From Metellina segmentata (Eukaryota > Arthropoda > Arachnida > Araneae > Tetragnathidae): a DNA stretch of 64,000 bases. The position numbers and the translations under genes were made by a program. The notes under the pieces were generated by a model. That model saw only the letters and a list, made by a program, of their open reading frames with translations, was not told the DNA's origin and did no database searches. Below are positions 45,011 to 55,233 of this stretch, piece after piece. The number at the start of each line of letters is the position of its first letter. Position 1 is the first letter of the stretch. Where the stretch lies: assembly GCA_947359465.1 (NCBI GenBank), contig OX375873.1:76200278-76264277 (forward strand). Direction: 5' to 3'.

Positions 45011-45973
45011 AATAAATCTCAGTTAAAGCTATATAAAAGAATCTTATTCTTTTTTAAGAGTTCTAAAACCACAGCATATCATCCTAAATGGATGAGAGTA
45101 TTTTCACGGCAATCGTTTCTAATGCAAAAAAGGCAACAATCGAAAAGTGTAAAAAGAGAATTTAGTCATAGAAATGAGTCCAAAGTTTTGTGTTGTCTGT
45201 ACACCAAAAGACTGCTAGCTAGACACTGTCACCACAAAATCCTTGGAAAGGTAGAATTTCTCAGCTCCGATTATACCTGTGAGAGCTGAGAAGTTAAAAG
45301 TTCTCGAAAAATTATCTAGCTTTTCTTACAAAATTACAATAGTATATCTGTCTTTTATAGATGTCTTTTTAAACGTTTTGCTCTAATAACATTTTGTTTT
45401 CTTTCTTCCAAATAAAAATCCTTGTTCATTGTATATTGTTTTCGATTATTGTATATGGATTATATATATTTTTTTCATTTCGTTCTATGTATAAGTTTTC
45501 ACATTTTGTGATCTTTTCCTTATGCCATATTGTATTTTTGTGCTTACATATTTTGTGCCCTTCACTTATATTTTCTTTTTTGTGTACTATCTTAAATGTT
45601 TTATATGTATAGTAGATCGCTCGGCTCTCCCTTATCCTCAAATCTCCTCCGTAAGGCGGAGTATATAGCTGAAAGTCACATAGGTAAAACAGTGTACGCC
45701 TACGGCGTCCAATCCAATATCACAGTGCTAGCTTCTTAATATTTCTTTCACATTAAATCTATAGTAAATACAAAATTATACCGGTTTAAAAGTTTTTTAT
45801 CTGAAAACTATCTCTGCGTAACGTCCATACCATGTTAAACTATGAAATGTAAAAAAATGATCATACCATATTCGCTAATTTACAGTTGCATTGGATGAGA
45901 TTCGTCCGGTGGGGCAAATGATCGAATTTGTAGCCGGCGTAGAGGTATATATGTGGCTATGGCAAAGTTTCGA
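45011..45973. other. Unassigned AT-rich stretch
   Basis: Two short stem-loops (CTCCGTAAGGCGGAG near 45647, ACGCCTACGGCGT near 45697) lie close together. A hydrophobic frame at 45394-45612 sits in T-rich sequence and has an opposing frame; I treat both as chance. Confidence 0.4.
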
Positions 45974-45981
45974 ATATGCAC

Positions 45982-46566
45982 TAGGGATGCGACATCGATG
46001 TTTTCAAAACATCGATGTTTTATTAAAAAAAACATCGATGTATTGCAACCGATTTTTTTTAACATCGATGTTTACACTTGCCGATGTTTTTAACGCTGTC
46101 GATGTTTATTTCAATGAAAAAAGTACCATTACAAAAATTAAAAAAAAAATAACCAAGCAGCATAATTTTCATAACCAGTAAATTGAGGATACTTTTAGAC
46201 CAAAGTGGCCAAGGGTGAAGGGTCTGAAAAGGACGAGGAAAAAAGGGGGAACGGTGCCCTTAGCAACGAGACGATAGGGTTGCGACATCAATGTCAATGT
46301 TTTCAAAACATCTATGTTTAAAAAAAAAATCGATGTTTTATATTAAAAAAACATTGATTTATTGGAGCCGATGTTTGCTTAATATCGATGTTTTTATGCT
46401 GTCGATGTTTTGTTTTTGAACCAGTACTGCCAGTTTTAAAAAATGGAGGGGAAAAAATTTTAATACATCGATGTTTTCAAACATCGATGGTTTTGGGACG
46501 ATGTATTTTTAACATCTATGTTTTAAGATTGAACATCGATGTCTTGTTGTCGATTTCGCATCCCTC
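45982..46566. mobile_element. CATCGATG-rich hAT-like element, copy 3
   Basis: The left end is TAGGGATGCGACATCGATG; the right end GATTTCGCATCCCTC has its last base changed. The duplication ATATGCAC is exact at 45974-45981 and 46567-46574. An internal left-end copy (ATAGGGTTGCGACATCAATG) lies near 46275, preceded by about 40 bp absent from sister copies. No coding capacity. Confidence 0.8.
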
Positions 46567-46932
46567 ATATGCACCCTTTTCAGTTCTTAATTAAAAGGAG
46601 TCTTTTGCTCCCTTCAGAAGTCGATGTTTTCACATTCGACAGTATAAAATGGTGTCGATGATATATATTTCCATGTACGCCACGCACTATTTGATTAATT
46701 GGTTCATTACCCTAAAATTTCCCTCTTGCTACAAGTGAGCTAATTAGACAGGTACCTCTGCTCGAAGTGGGCTCACTCACATATCCACGGCCTGACGGGA
46801 ATTCGAACACAGAGCTTATCGAACAATTTGAGAGCAAACGAAAGCTGCCAACAGACCGGATTATATTCGATTGATACATTGTTAAAACGCGCCATGTGAG
46901 TCATAAATGACAATCCCAAATTTCTTTTAACG

Positions 46933-47200
46933 TCATCTGACCGTGGTTCAATATGAGGAAGTATTGTCGCGTCGGATCCATCCCTTCGGCGTTAATCCCG
47001 AACAGTCGCCAATAGCCTGTTATGTTTCTCATTGCGATGTGAATTCAACAACATGCCAAATTATTTTGCAGGTGTTGCCCTCGTCATCTGATCGCGGTTC
47101 AAACTTATGAGGAGTTGTTCGCGGATCTTTCCCTTCGTGATTTATCCCTGACCGTCGACAATATAGCCTGTTGTGTTGCTCCAGTTGGTGCAGGACTACG
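46933..47200 (+). mobile_element. Two SINE-A 3' fragments in tandem
   Basis: The blocks CATCTGACCGTGGTTC, CCCTTCGGCGTTAATCCC and CAATAGCCTGTTATG appear at 46933-47055. They recur as CATCTGATCGCGGTTC, CCCTTCGTGATTTATCCC and ATAGCCTGTTGTGTTGC at 47082-47190. Confidence 0.65.
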
Positions 47201-48290
47201 GTAGCCCGGTTGGAAGAGTAGGAGATTAGCAACCGTAGGGTCATGAGTTTGAAACTTGATCCAACCAAAAACCGTCGTATACTTGAAGGTTTTCGCATGT
47301 TAATCGTTTCATTTCGTCATTTGGCTGTGGTTAGGGATGCGACATCTATGTCGATGTTTTCAAAACATCGATGTTTTTTAAAAAACATCGATGTTTTTTA
47401 AAAAACATCGATGTATTTAACATAGATGTATTGGGGTCGATGTTTTTGTAACATCGATGTTTAGACTTGTCGATGTTTTTACGTTATCGATGTTTTATTT
47501 TTAAATAAAAAAAGTACCGTAACCAAAAATTTTAAAAATAGCCAATCATAATCAGCAAATTGAACATACTTTTAGACCAAAGTGACCAAAGATGAAGGGT
47601 CTGAAAAGTAGGGATACGACATCGATGTCAATGTTTACAAAACATTGATGGTTTATAAAAAAACATCGATGTATTGGAGCTGATGTCACATCACTAGTTG
47701 CTAAACCAGTTATAAGAAATGGGGTAAATAAGTTATAAGAACAGTTATAAGTAACAGTTATAAGAAATTCAGTGCAAAACGTTTAAATGCACTGAATTTT
47801 AAAAAACATCGAAAGTTTGGGGGCGATGCATTATTAACATCGATGTTTCAATTTTGAGCATCGATGTTTTGCTGTCGATGTAGCATCAATAGGTGCTAAA
47901 CCAGTTTTAAAAAATGAGGAAAAAAGTTTGAATTCACTAAATTTTAAAAACATCGATAGTTTTGGGGCGATGCATTATCAACATCGATGTTTTGCTGTCG
48001 ATGTTGCATCCTTAGTTGCTAAACCAGTTTTAAGAAATGGAGAAAAAAAGTTTAAATACACTGAATTTTAAAAACATCGATGTTTTTGGAACGATGTTTT
48101 ATGAACATCGATGTTTTAATTTTGAACATCGATGTTTCAAAACATCGATGTTTTGCTGTCGATGTCGCTTCCCTAGCTGTGGTACAAAACGGCGAAGGGT
48201 CCTAGGATCTTTCCCTTCGGGATCGATCCCGCCAATAGGCCTCTGTACTGCTCCAGTGGACGTTGATTCAAAAACCTACCTATCCAAGTT
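47201..48290 (+). mobile_element. SINE-A, head type 1, split by a hAT-like element
   Basis: The head (CTACGGTAGCCCGGTTGG, GTCATGAGTTTGAAACTTG) and 5' body lie at 47201-47331. The 3' body (GATCTTTCCCTTCGGGATCG, then GTACTGCTCCAGTGG) lies at 48176-48290. The interruption falls in the block that normally reads CTGACCGTGGTTC, here GGCTGTGGT. Much of the body between TTAATCG and TTTCATTTCGTC is also deleted. Confidence 0.75.
47332..48175. mobile_element. CATCGATG-rich hAT-like element, copy 4
   Basis: The ends TAGGGATGCGACATCTATG and GATGTCGCTTCCCTA are inverted repeats with minor changes. GCTGTGGT is duplicated exactly (47324-47331, 48176-48183). The internal left-end copy TAGGGATACGACATCGATG is near 47610, and several right-end modules (GCTAAACCAGTT ... 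TTGGGGGCGATG) follow. At 844 bp it is the longest of the five, with no transposase. Confidence 0.8.
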
Positions 48291-48904
48291 GCCGTCGCTA
48301 CTTTGATTGGCATCGCACAGTGTGAAGTGTAGAGAACAACTAATATGAAAGTGAATTTCCAAAAATCGGCGAAAGAGGAACGAAATATCAGAAAGCAGGA
48401 AACGAAATTCGAAAAATACACACCTCAAGCACCACACTTTCCCTAAAACTGTTTCACCCTCCGATGAATTGTACAAGACATAAAACTAAAAATAACCAAT
48501 TCGATTTATTTCCAAACACGTTTCTGCTTCACTCCATTCAAAATGCAATAATTCAAGTTTCCAAGCGGAGAACTTTTTCCTTGTTTTGAGTCCACACCTA
48601 ACGGTTGTAATAATGACAAGACGAACCATGACAAAAAAGAATCAAATCGTAGTTTGGATAAGTTGCCGTTTCGCATGGTGACGTTGTTATTTTGAGAAGA
48701 AGGAAAACTTCTCATCTCTCTCCAATAATACGAGTATTGCAAATTTCTTATTTATACGGTTCTCTCTCTTTAGATAATCGTAAATCTCATAAGAGAACTG
48801 GAACTAGGATAATCAAATGTCAGCAATCCTAATTTTAGAACTAGCTAACTAAAAACAAATTTACATGACAATGTAATGAATTGTTTATTACTGGCTAGTA
48901 CCAC
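48291..48904. other. Unassigned stretch
   Basis: Short minus-strand frames only (48173-48742). No motif recognised. Confidence 0.4.
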
Positions 48905-48907
48905 TAA

Positions 48908-49314
48908 GGCCCTGTTCACATGAGGCGTTTTCTAAAGCGCGTTTTCCAAGGTCAGCTTTTCTTTTACAGTAAATTATGTTTTTTATTCCCCAAATTCAAG
49001 TTTCTATCTTTGCGATCGTTGAAGATAGAATGAAAATTTCAACGAATATCAAATCAGCGTAAATTTTGACGCCAGATCGACACCAAAAACAGATTCATTA
49101 TTTAATTATTTACCATTTGATTATTTAATTATTTATTAAATAATTATTTGCTTACAATTTTCCGCAGATTTCAAATCTGTTGAAATTTTTACTCTATCTT
49201 CAACGAACGCAAGGATAGAAACTTGAAATATGGGAATAAAAAGCATAATTTAATGGATAAGAAAAGCTTACCTTGGAATACGCGCATTAGAAAACGCTTC
49301 AGGTGAACAGGGCC
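48908..49314. mobile_element. PIF/Harbinger-type MITE
   Basis: GGCCCTGTTCACATGAGGCG and its inverse open TIRs of roughly 150 bp that cover most of the 407-bp element. TAA stands outside both ends (48905-48907, 49315-49317). A TAA target duplication with GGCCCTGTTC-type tips fits PIF/Harbinger. There is no coding potential; it would fold into one long hairpin. Confidence 0.7.
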
Positions 49315-49321
49315 TAAATGC

Positions 49322-49322
<1 letters not shown>

Positions 49323-49365
<43 letters not shown>
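49323..49365. repeat. 43-nt poly-T tract
   Basis: An uninterrupted T run five bases after the TAA duplication of the Harbinger-type MITE. Confidence 0.95.
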
Positions 49366-49367
<2 letters not shown>

Positions 49368-49499
49368 ATAGGGGTTAGATTTCTTCTTGAGAAACGCAGA
49401 AAGTTTCGATAGTGAGTAGACGTTTTCCCTTCCGTTTCCTCAGAATGTTTTGTGACAAGCTGAAATCAAATAGGGAGCGCAAGGTGCAGAGCAACACGC

Positions 49500-49783
49500 T
49501 GTAACGTTTTGAGAGCATCCAGAATCATCGAGAATCGTGGGAGCTCACAAAGGGAATCGTTCACGAAGTCCACCCCCTGGTCCGACTGCGGAAGTGACGA
49601 CTGGAGGAGGCGGGCTGGGAAGAGACTGGAACGGAGGCTCTTTCTAGCCGGAGACGATTTTTGAGAAACTTTTAATCTTGAGGAGGCTGTATTGTATCGG
49701 TGATGGAGATCGTCTTTAAATATAAAACTGTAGCTGTATATATTCTGTAAAAACTTTAATTCTTAATATAACTATTTTAACCA
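49500..49783 (+). repeat. Possible solo-LTR-like segment
   Basis: TGTAACGTTTTGAGAGC starts a comparatively GC-rich stretch. It ends in an AT-rich tail (CTTTAATTCTTAATATAAC, TTTTAACCA), the general layout of some Gypsy LTRs. Flanking bases do not form a clear duplication, so this is only a suggestion. Confidence 0.25.
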
Positions 49784-49816
49784 GGAAGTGGTTTTACTTT
49801 TCGTCGATACGGTACA

Positions 49817-49878
49817 ACGCGTAGACCAATCAGAACGTTTCCACCGCTCGCGCCGGCACCTTTGATTGGTCTGCGCGT
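49817..49878. repeat. Inverted repeat carrying CCAAT/ATTGG
   Basis: ACGCGTAGACCAATCA (49817-49832) pairs with TGATTGGTCTGCGCGT (49863-49878), one mismatch, around a GC-rich 30-bp loop (CCACCGCTCGCGCCGG). Facing CCAAT motifs around CpG-rich DNA can occur in promoters, but no gene follows on either side. Confidence 0.45.
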
Positions 49879-50194
49879 GTCGTTTTGCACCTTCCAATTT
49901 GAATTCGGATTTGTGTTTCACCTGTAAGCCGATGATATTTTCTGTTATTTTTCTCAAATGGTAAATATTCTATGAAGAAATGGGCCTAATCAAACTAAAC
50001 AGCAGATCGGAATATCACCTATACATTTTCTTCTGCATTTGTGTCTACACTTTAAAAGTAACCTTTATTCGCTCATCACTATATGCATATTTTGAACAAA
50101 GATAACTCGCTTACCTCAATTAAATTGCTTCCTATACCGAACCAACGTGACCTCTTTCTTTTTGGAATCATTGATTTTAGAAACCGAAATATTA

Positions 50195-50480
50195 ATACGG
50201 TAGCCAAGTTGGAGGAGAAACAGAATTAGTAAACGGGGGATAACGAGTTCGAAACTCGATTCAAAGACCGTCGTGTACATAAGGCTTGGTTCAAGTTGAA
50301 TCTGTCGTGGACACAAATGTCATGTTGGCGTGGTATAAAAGTTTGTAGAGTGGATTACCAGCTCAGGCATTAACCTTGTCATCAGGCCGTGGTTCAAAAT
50401 TACGTAGTTTTGTCCATGGATCAATTCCGGACCATCGTTGTGTTGCTCCAGGGCGACATTAATTAACTGCCTACCTACCA
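50195..50480 (+). mobile_element. SINE-A, head type 1
   Basis: TACGGTAGCCAAGTTGGAGG and the B box ACGAGTTCGAAACTCG are followed by AAAGACCGTCGTGTACAT, TTGAATCTGTCGTGG, TACCAGCTCAGGCATT, GGCCGTGGTTCAAAATTACG and GTTGTGTTGCTCCAGGGCG, to TTAATTAACTGCC. Confidence 0.75.
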
Positions 50481-50869
50481 AACAGAAATAGTTATATTTT
50501 TTAGCAGACATTAGACTTACGGGATCGGGGTTCCCTTTTGATATTTGATGTCTAGACAATTAGCAAGTTCCTTCAGGTAATGTGATACAGAACAAAGGAA
50601 AATCAATCCAGTTTATTAAATAGAAAACTCGATCAGTTTACTGATGGGAACTTATACAAGAAGGAAAAGCTTCCCGATAAATCAAATAACAATTTTTAGT
50701 ACGTGACGGAGGAACTGAAATATCTGGAAGAGATCCAAATGAAGATGGAGAATCAAGAACGTGAAGGAACGAGTTTTAGATTCGATTAATGTTTTTATTG
50801 AGCATTTTTTGAGAAAAGTCGATTCTTTTACGTACATTTGTAATCGGCTTAGAATCAGAACAGCATGAG
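50481..50869. other. Unassigned stretch
   Basis: No feature recognised. Confidence 0.4.
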
Positions 50870-51540
50870 AAATGTTAGTTCCACTTGATTATTGTTGATT
50901 AATAATGTTCGGTTTAGCGAATGAAATATTCGTAAGCAGATATATTACAGGTATTAAAATGTAATGCCTCAATGTTTTCGTCGATCTGAGAAATGAAATA
51001 CGCTAAAAAAGATATTTGATCAAAGATCGACACATTCTGATCTTAAAGCTAAGATGCTCAAATCTTGCAAAACTGAATTTTTTGTGTTTTACTGATAAAC
51101 TAAATGTTATGCTTTTGTTTAACATTTATACAACCATATTTTTAGATGTTTACCAAATATGATGCTCGAAGTAGAGATATTGATAACAATGCTAATTGTT
51201 GAGTTCCACTTTGTAATAATGATGGTAGTTGATGAGATGATTTAGCGAATTCGGTTTGAATGAAATATCTGCAAGCAGATAAAAACAGGTACTATAAAAA
51301 TTGTGTGCCTCAATGTTTCATCAATCTAAGAAATAAAATACGCTTTAGGATTTCTGATGAGAGATTACCACATTCTGATCTTTTAGCTAAAAAAACTCAA
51401 ATCTTGCAAAGTTCGACTGTTTGTGTTTGGTAAAACGATGTGTTATGCTTTTGATTCAAATTTATTAATGATAATATTTTTTCATATTTACCACTCAATT
51501 ATGATCCTCCAGCAACAGATATAGGCAATTTTGCAGTTAT
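50870..51540 (+). repeat. Diverged tandem duplication, about 335-bp period
   Basis: TTTAGCGAATGAAATATTCG, TGCCTCAATGTTTTCGTCG, ACACATTCTGATCTTAAAGC, CTCAAATCTTGCAAAACTG and TGTTATGCTTTTG reappear in order as TTTGAATGAAATATCTGC, TGCCTCAATGTTTCATCAA, ACCACATTCTGATCTTTTAG, CTCAAATCTTGCAAAGTTCG and TGTTATGCTTTTGATTC. Confidence 0.65.
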
Positions 51541-51777
51541 CTATCAAATTCATATGGAATTGCGGTAAGTGTTCTTTGAAGTAAGTGAGAATTGGAGTAA
51601 GAATTTTCCAACGTAAGATTTTTTTTTTGCCGGATTGATTACCTAAAGATATCTAACAATATTAGTTGAAATGGTTTTTTTTTTTTTGTAACAAAAATAA
51701 TTCGCAGAAAAAAAGAAATTTATAAAAATTCCCTTGGATCAAAAAATGTAACTCACAGTCAATAATAGGAGAGACAA

Positions 51778-53648
51778 TCTATATAAATAAGAATGGAGTG
51801 TTTGTTTGTACATTGATTTGTACAAGATATCAAGTTTTCTATTCGTTTTGGACCCTTCTGATGTCAAATCCGTCTCTTGCGTGTTTGGTGTCAGTCTGTC
51901 TGTATGGTATGTGCCCTATACACGTCCACACGGTTAAATAAATTTTCATGGAAATTTGTATACAGTGAGTACTTATCTTCATTTAGTGAGTGAAATTGGT
52001 TGTGAAAGTCTCCCTGTCCGTCTTTCTGTTCTATGTTTGATTTTGTGTTTGTGTGTTTGTGCAGGCATCACATGCATTTTATTCCAGAAATTTAATTACA
52101 ATGTGTTTTATTTTATACATTATCTATTAGTTTAGTTGAATGCAATATTAAACATTTATTTATTGTTATATTTAGATGAGTTTCATACTAAAACACCTGA
52201 GTAAGTATACTTAAATCAACCATAATTTGGTAGTTTTCGAAATTTGGAATGCATATTGAGTATTACGATTACTTTGATTGTTTTACCAACACTGCTGAAA
52301 AAGCAATTATTTTCAAAAAAAGATTTATGGATATTCAGCTGTGATATTTAATTTATTTCGAGTCTTATTTTAGTTCTTTGCGCAATGTAAACGATTTCCG
52401 AATATTTGGGTAATGGTAATTTTTAGTTAACGTCGTACTAGAGCAACACATCGGGCTATTGACGACGGTCCGGAATCAGTCCCTTAAGGGAAAGATTCGA
52501 GGACAACACCTCGTAATTTTGAGCCACGGTCAGATGACGAAGCAACACCTGAGCTGGCACCCCACTCTCCAAACTTCCACGCCAACCCAACGTGAGGACT
52601 TTCGGCCACGACAGATTTAAGGTGCACCAGCCGCCTCTACACCATACGTTTACAAACATCCATGCCCGGACCCGGATTCGAACCAGGAACCTTCTGATCT
52701 AGAGGCTAACACCTTAACCACTATACCGGTTGGTCGGCCCGAATATTTGGGACAGACGATATTTTTCAACGAACGGGAATGAAACGGAAACTCGTGTCGG
52801 TTGATCACGTGCAGTAAAATTTTCTGTTTCTTTTGCTATGAATTAGTTTCGCGTTTCTAAATTTTGTGAACTTTTTAATTGTAAGTTGTGGCAACTGCGA
52901 GATCAAGATATAAAAAGGAATTACAAATTAATATCTTTAGAACAACTTTTTCCCGACATCTTTTATTTTGTTTTATTTCGCTGTTTTTTTTTTGTTTGTT
53001 TTTTTCTGTTTTAAATATTTATTATTTTAATAATGTGTTTCTTGTTCATCACACACAACACCACCACAAAGTATTCGACTTAAAGTGGCAGGTAAGTCAT
53101 ACTAAAGCAAATTTTAAGTGTAATGCCATTATTGAAAGAATAATAGTGTTTAAAAAATCCGAACTGGAACTTTCCAAACGTTAAAAAAATCATTTGTCAT
53201 AATGATAGGAGAAGATTGCGAAATTCTATAATGTCGCATGCCAGATGCAAGAGTGCCACAGGTAAAAAAATATTGTTTTGTTGACTAGTGCGAGAGCACT
53301 CGCCATAAATCGCCTTTTTTATCAATTGAGTTGAACATAAAAAGAAATCAAGAAAGGGAATTCCAAGTCTCCCTCAAAATCGTCCTTTGTAGTTGTAACC
53401 TTAGTGTCATATTTCGTCATTTTGTAGTTTTGTCACACAGCAAGGGTGCGATGTAAGTGAAATGTATTACATGAATGGATATGCATGTTTAGGATTTGTG
53501 TCCAAAGTAAGTTGTAGAAATTATAAAGATAGCGAAAGGTGTTAAAATATTTTTTTTCTACGAAAAATGTAAGTCATTATATATTTTGATCATCTATTCA
53601 ATCTAGAGTAAACCAATTCAAACCGAGTAGGGCCGGGTATTTGGCTAG
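51778..53648 (+). mobile_element. Helitron-like element, non-autonomous
   Basis: The 5' end TCTATATAAATAAGAATGGA, followed by GTGTTTGTTTGTAC, follows the TC-TATATA pattern common in animal Helitrons. The 3' end reads AACCGAGTAGGGCCGGGTAT, TTGG, CTAG, with a GC-rich semi-palindrome just before CTAG. It lies between host A (51777) and T (53649), with no target duplication and no TIRs, as expected of rolling-circle elements. There is no Rep/helicase frame. A complete SINE-A copy is nested at 52424-52737. Confidence 0.55.
52424..52737 (-). mobile_element. SINE-A body with head type 2, full length
   Basis: The minus-strand copy has the head complement GAACCAGGAACCTTCTG, ACACCTTAACCACTATACC, GGTTGGTCGGC at its right. 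The B box is complete (CCGGATTCGAACC on the plus strand). All SINE-A body blocks are present in order, ending TTTTTAGTTAACGTCGTACT. This is one of the best-preserved copies. Confidence 0.85.
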
Positions 53649-53649
53649 T

Positions 53650-54331
53650 GATAAATAAATATTGTTGAATAAAAATAATTACAAATTCGAAAGAAAAAAA
53701 ATTTGTAGTTCTATTTGGAAAAGAGAAACAACTGAAGACAAAGAAAACGATAAATAATTAGAAATCAATGAAACATAAAATAGTAAGCATCGTTTAAAGT
53801 TTTATGATTTTTGTTTTCGAAGTTCTACACACGATATCATTATCAAAAATACAAACTTTAATGGAAAAAAAATGCGGGAAAATATCGTCTGCCGTCAGTC
53901 TAATGGCATTTTTGAACTTGGAACTTGTTTTCTTCCAGTTATTTATTGTCTGCACAGGTTTATTTAAACAGAAAAATTGCGTGGTACAAGGAAATCAAAC
54001 CGCTACTATCAATCAATGATCTAATCGAGGTACACCAAATCAATTAAATCGCTTGATGTTATATCGATGATGAATGAACTGAACAGAAAAGGAAAAAATT
54101 TAATTCAGACATTAGGGAGAGCTAAATAATGAAAAAGCGAGTGCGTTATGAAGTGGTTATTAATCTTTTGGGGCTCATCCACTCATAAAGGGTATTCTTA
54201 TGTAAGCACCCGATAATCGATTCGGGACTGCAAATGAGGACAAAAAGTATTTATGGATTTCAGCGTGAGGATTGACTGTTAGGGTACACAGAAGCACGAA
54301 TCAGAGTGTGCTTCAGCTTTTTGTTACGATA
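53650..54331. other. Unassigned AT-rich stretch
   Basis: The 71-codon frame at 53804 has no known motif. Confidence 0.35.
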
Positions 54332-54560
54332 GCGGTTGGTTGGGTTTTGAGGGTCAAAGGCTATGTTTGGCCAAACTGCGCCAAGCAACGTTATCAAATA
54401 GACATAAACAAGGAAAGTTTTTCCTGTTGCAGAAGAGATTCTATGGTAGCAGTTGGTTGGTGTTTTGTGGTTTTATTGCGCAAGAGTCAGCCTTGTTGGG
54501 TAAAGCTGCGCCAAGCACAAACACAACGTCAAGTGAAAATGTGGCTGAAAATTCAGAAAT
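54332..54560 (+). repeat. Dispersed TGGCGCA-type cassettes, two in tandem
   Basis: GCGGTTGGTTGGGTTTTGAG, TTTGGCCAAACTGCGCCAAG and AATAGACATAAACAAGG at 54332-54425 are followed by GCAGTTGGTTGGTGTTTTG, TTGCGCAAGAGTC, GCTGCGCCAAGCACA and ACGTCAAGTG at 54450-54560. Confidence 0.6.
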
Positions 54561-54696
54561 TGGGGGAACAGAGTAATTTATGTGGTGGCGGATAAATGGA
54601 CAGTTCGCCTGACCCCTGCAGTTCTATTTGTTTATCAAAATGGTGAAAAATACGGTAAGTATCATTGTGGAAGTTTAAGCATTGATTTCTTGTGTT

Positions 54697-54764
54697 GTTG
54701 GTGCTGGTGTTTTATGGCGCAACGTAAGGGTCATAATTGGTCCAACACAAGACAACTTCAAGTG
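54697..54764 (+). repeat. Dispersed TGGCGCA-type cassette, copy cut by hAT-like element
   Basis: GTTGGTGCTGGTGTTTTATG, GCGCAACGTAAGGGTC, CACAAGACAACTTCAAGTGG. The next hAT-like copy begins eight bases later. Confidence 0.55.
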
Positions 54765-54772
54765 GTAGATAT

Positions 54773-55110
54773 TATGGATGCGACATCGATGTCAATGTTT
54801 TCAAAACATCGATGTTTTATTTAAAAAAAACATCGATGTAATGGAGAAGATGTTTTTTGAACATCGATGTTTATACTTGCCAATGTTTTTACGTAATCGA
54901 TGTTTTATTTTTAAATGAAAAATTCCCATAATAAAAATTAAAAAAATAACCAAGTAGCATAATTTTTATAATTAGAAAATTGAACATACATTTAGACCAA
55001 CGAGGCAAAGGGTGAAGGGTCTGAAAAGTAGGGATACGATAGAAAAACCTCGATGGTTTTGGGCGATGTATTATAAACATCGATGTTTTGCTGTCGACGT
55101 CGCATCCCTA
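54773..55110. mobile_element. CATCGATG-rich hAT-like element, copy 5 (short)
   Basis: The left end TATGGATGCGACATCGATG has one changed base; the right end GTCGACGTCGCATCCCTA is typical. GTAGATAT is duplicated exactly (54765-54772, 55111-55118). At 338 bp it carries only one right-end module, so it is a deletion derivative of the family. Confidence 0.8.
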
Positions 55111-55147
55111 GTAGATATATATATATATATATATATTATCTACTAGG

Positions 55148-55191
<44 letters not shown>

Positions 55192-55199
55192 CTACTAGG

Positions 55200-55231
<32 letters not shown>
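55111..55231. repeat. (TA)n microsatellite with inverted copies of the hAT border
   Basis: Long TA runs are broken twice by TATCTACTAGGGA (55137-55149, 55189-55201), the exact complement of TCCCTAGTAGATA at the hAT right border (55105-55117). TA runs also occur near 55405. Confidence 0.85.

Positions 55232-55233
<2 letters not shown>

Noticed and set aside
45394..45641. Hydrophobic frame resembling a membrane protein
   Set aside because: T-rich DNA yields F/I/Y-rich frames by chance; an open frame exists on the opposite strand too.
49500..49783. Solo LTR as a firm call
   Set aside because: The TG start and CA end are there, but the flanking five bases do not match, so it is kept only as a weak possibility.
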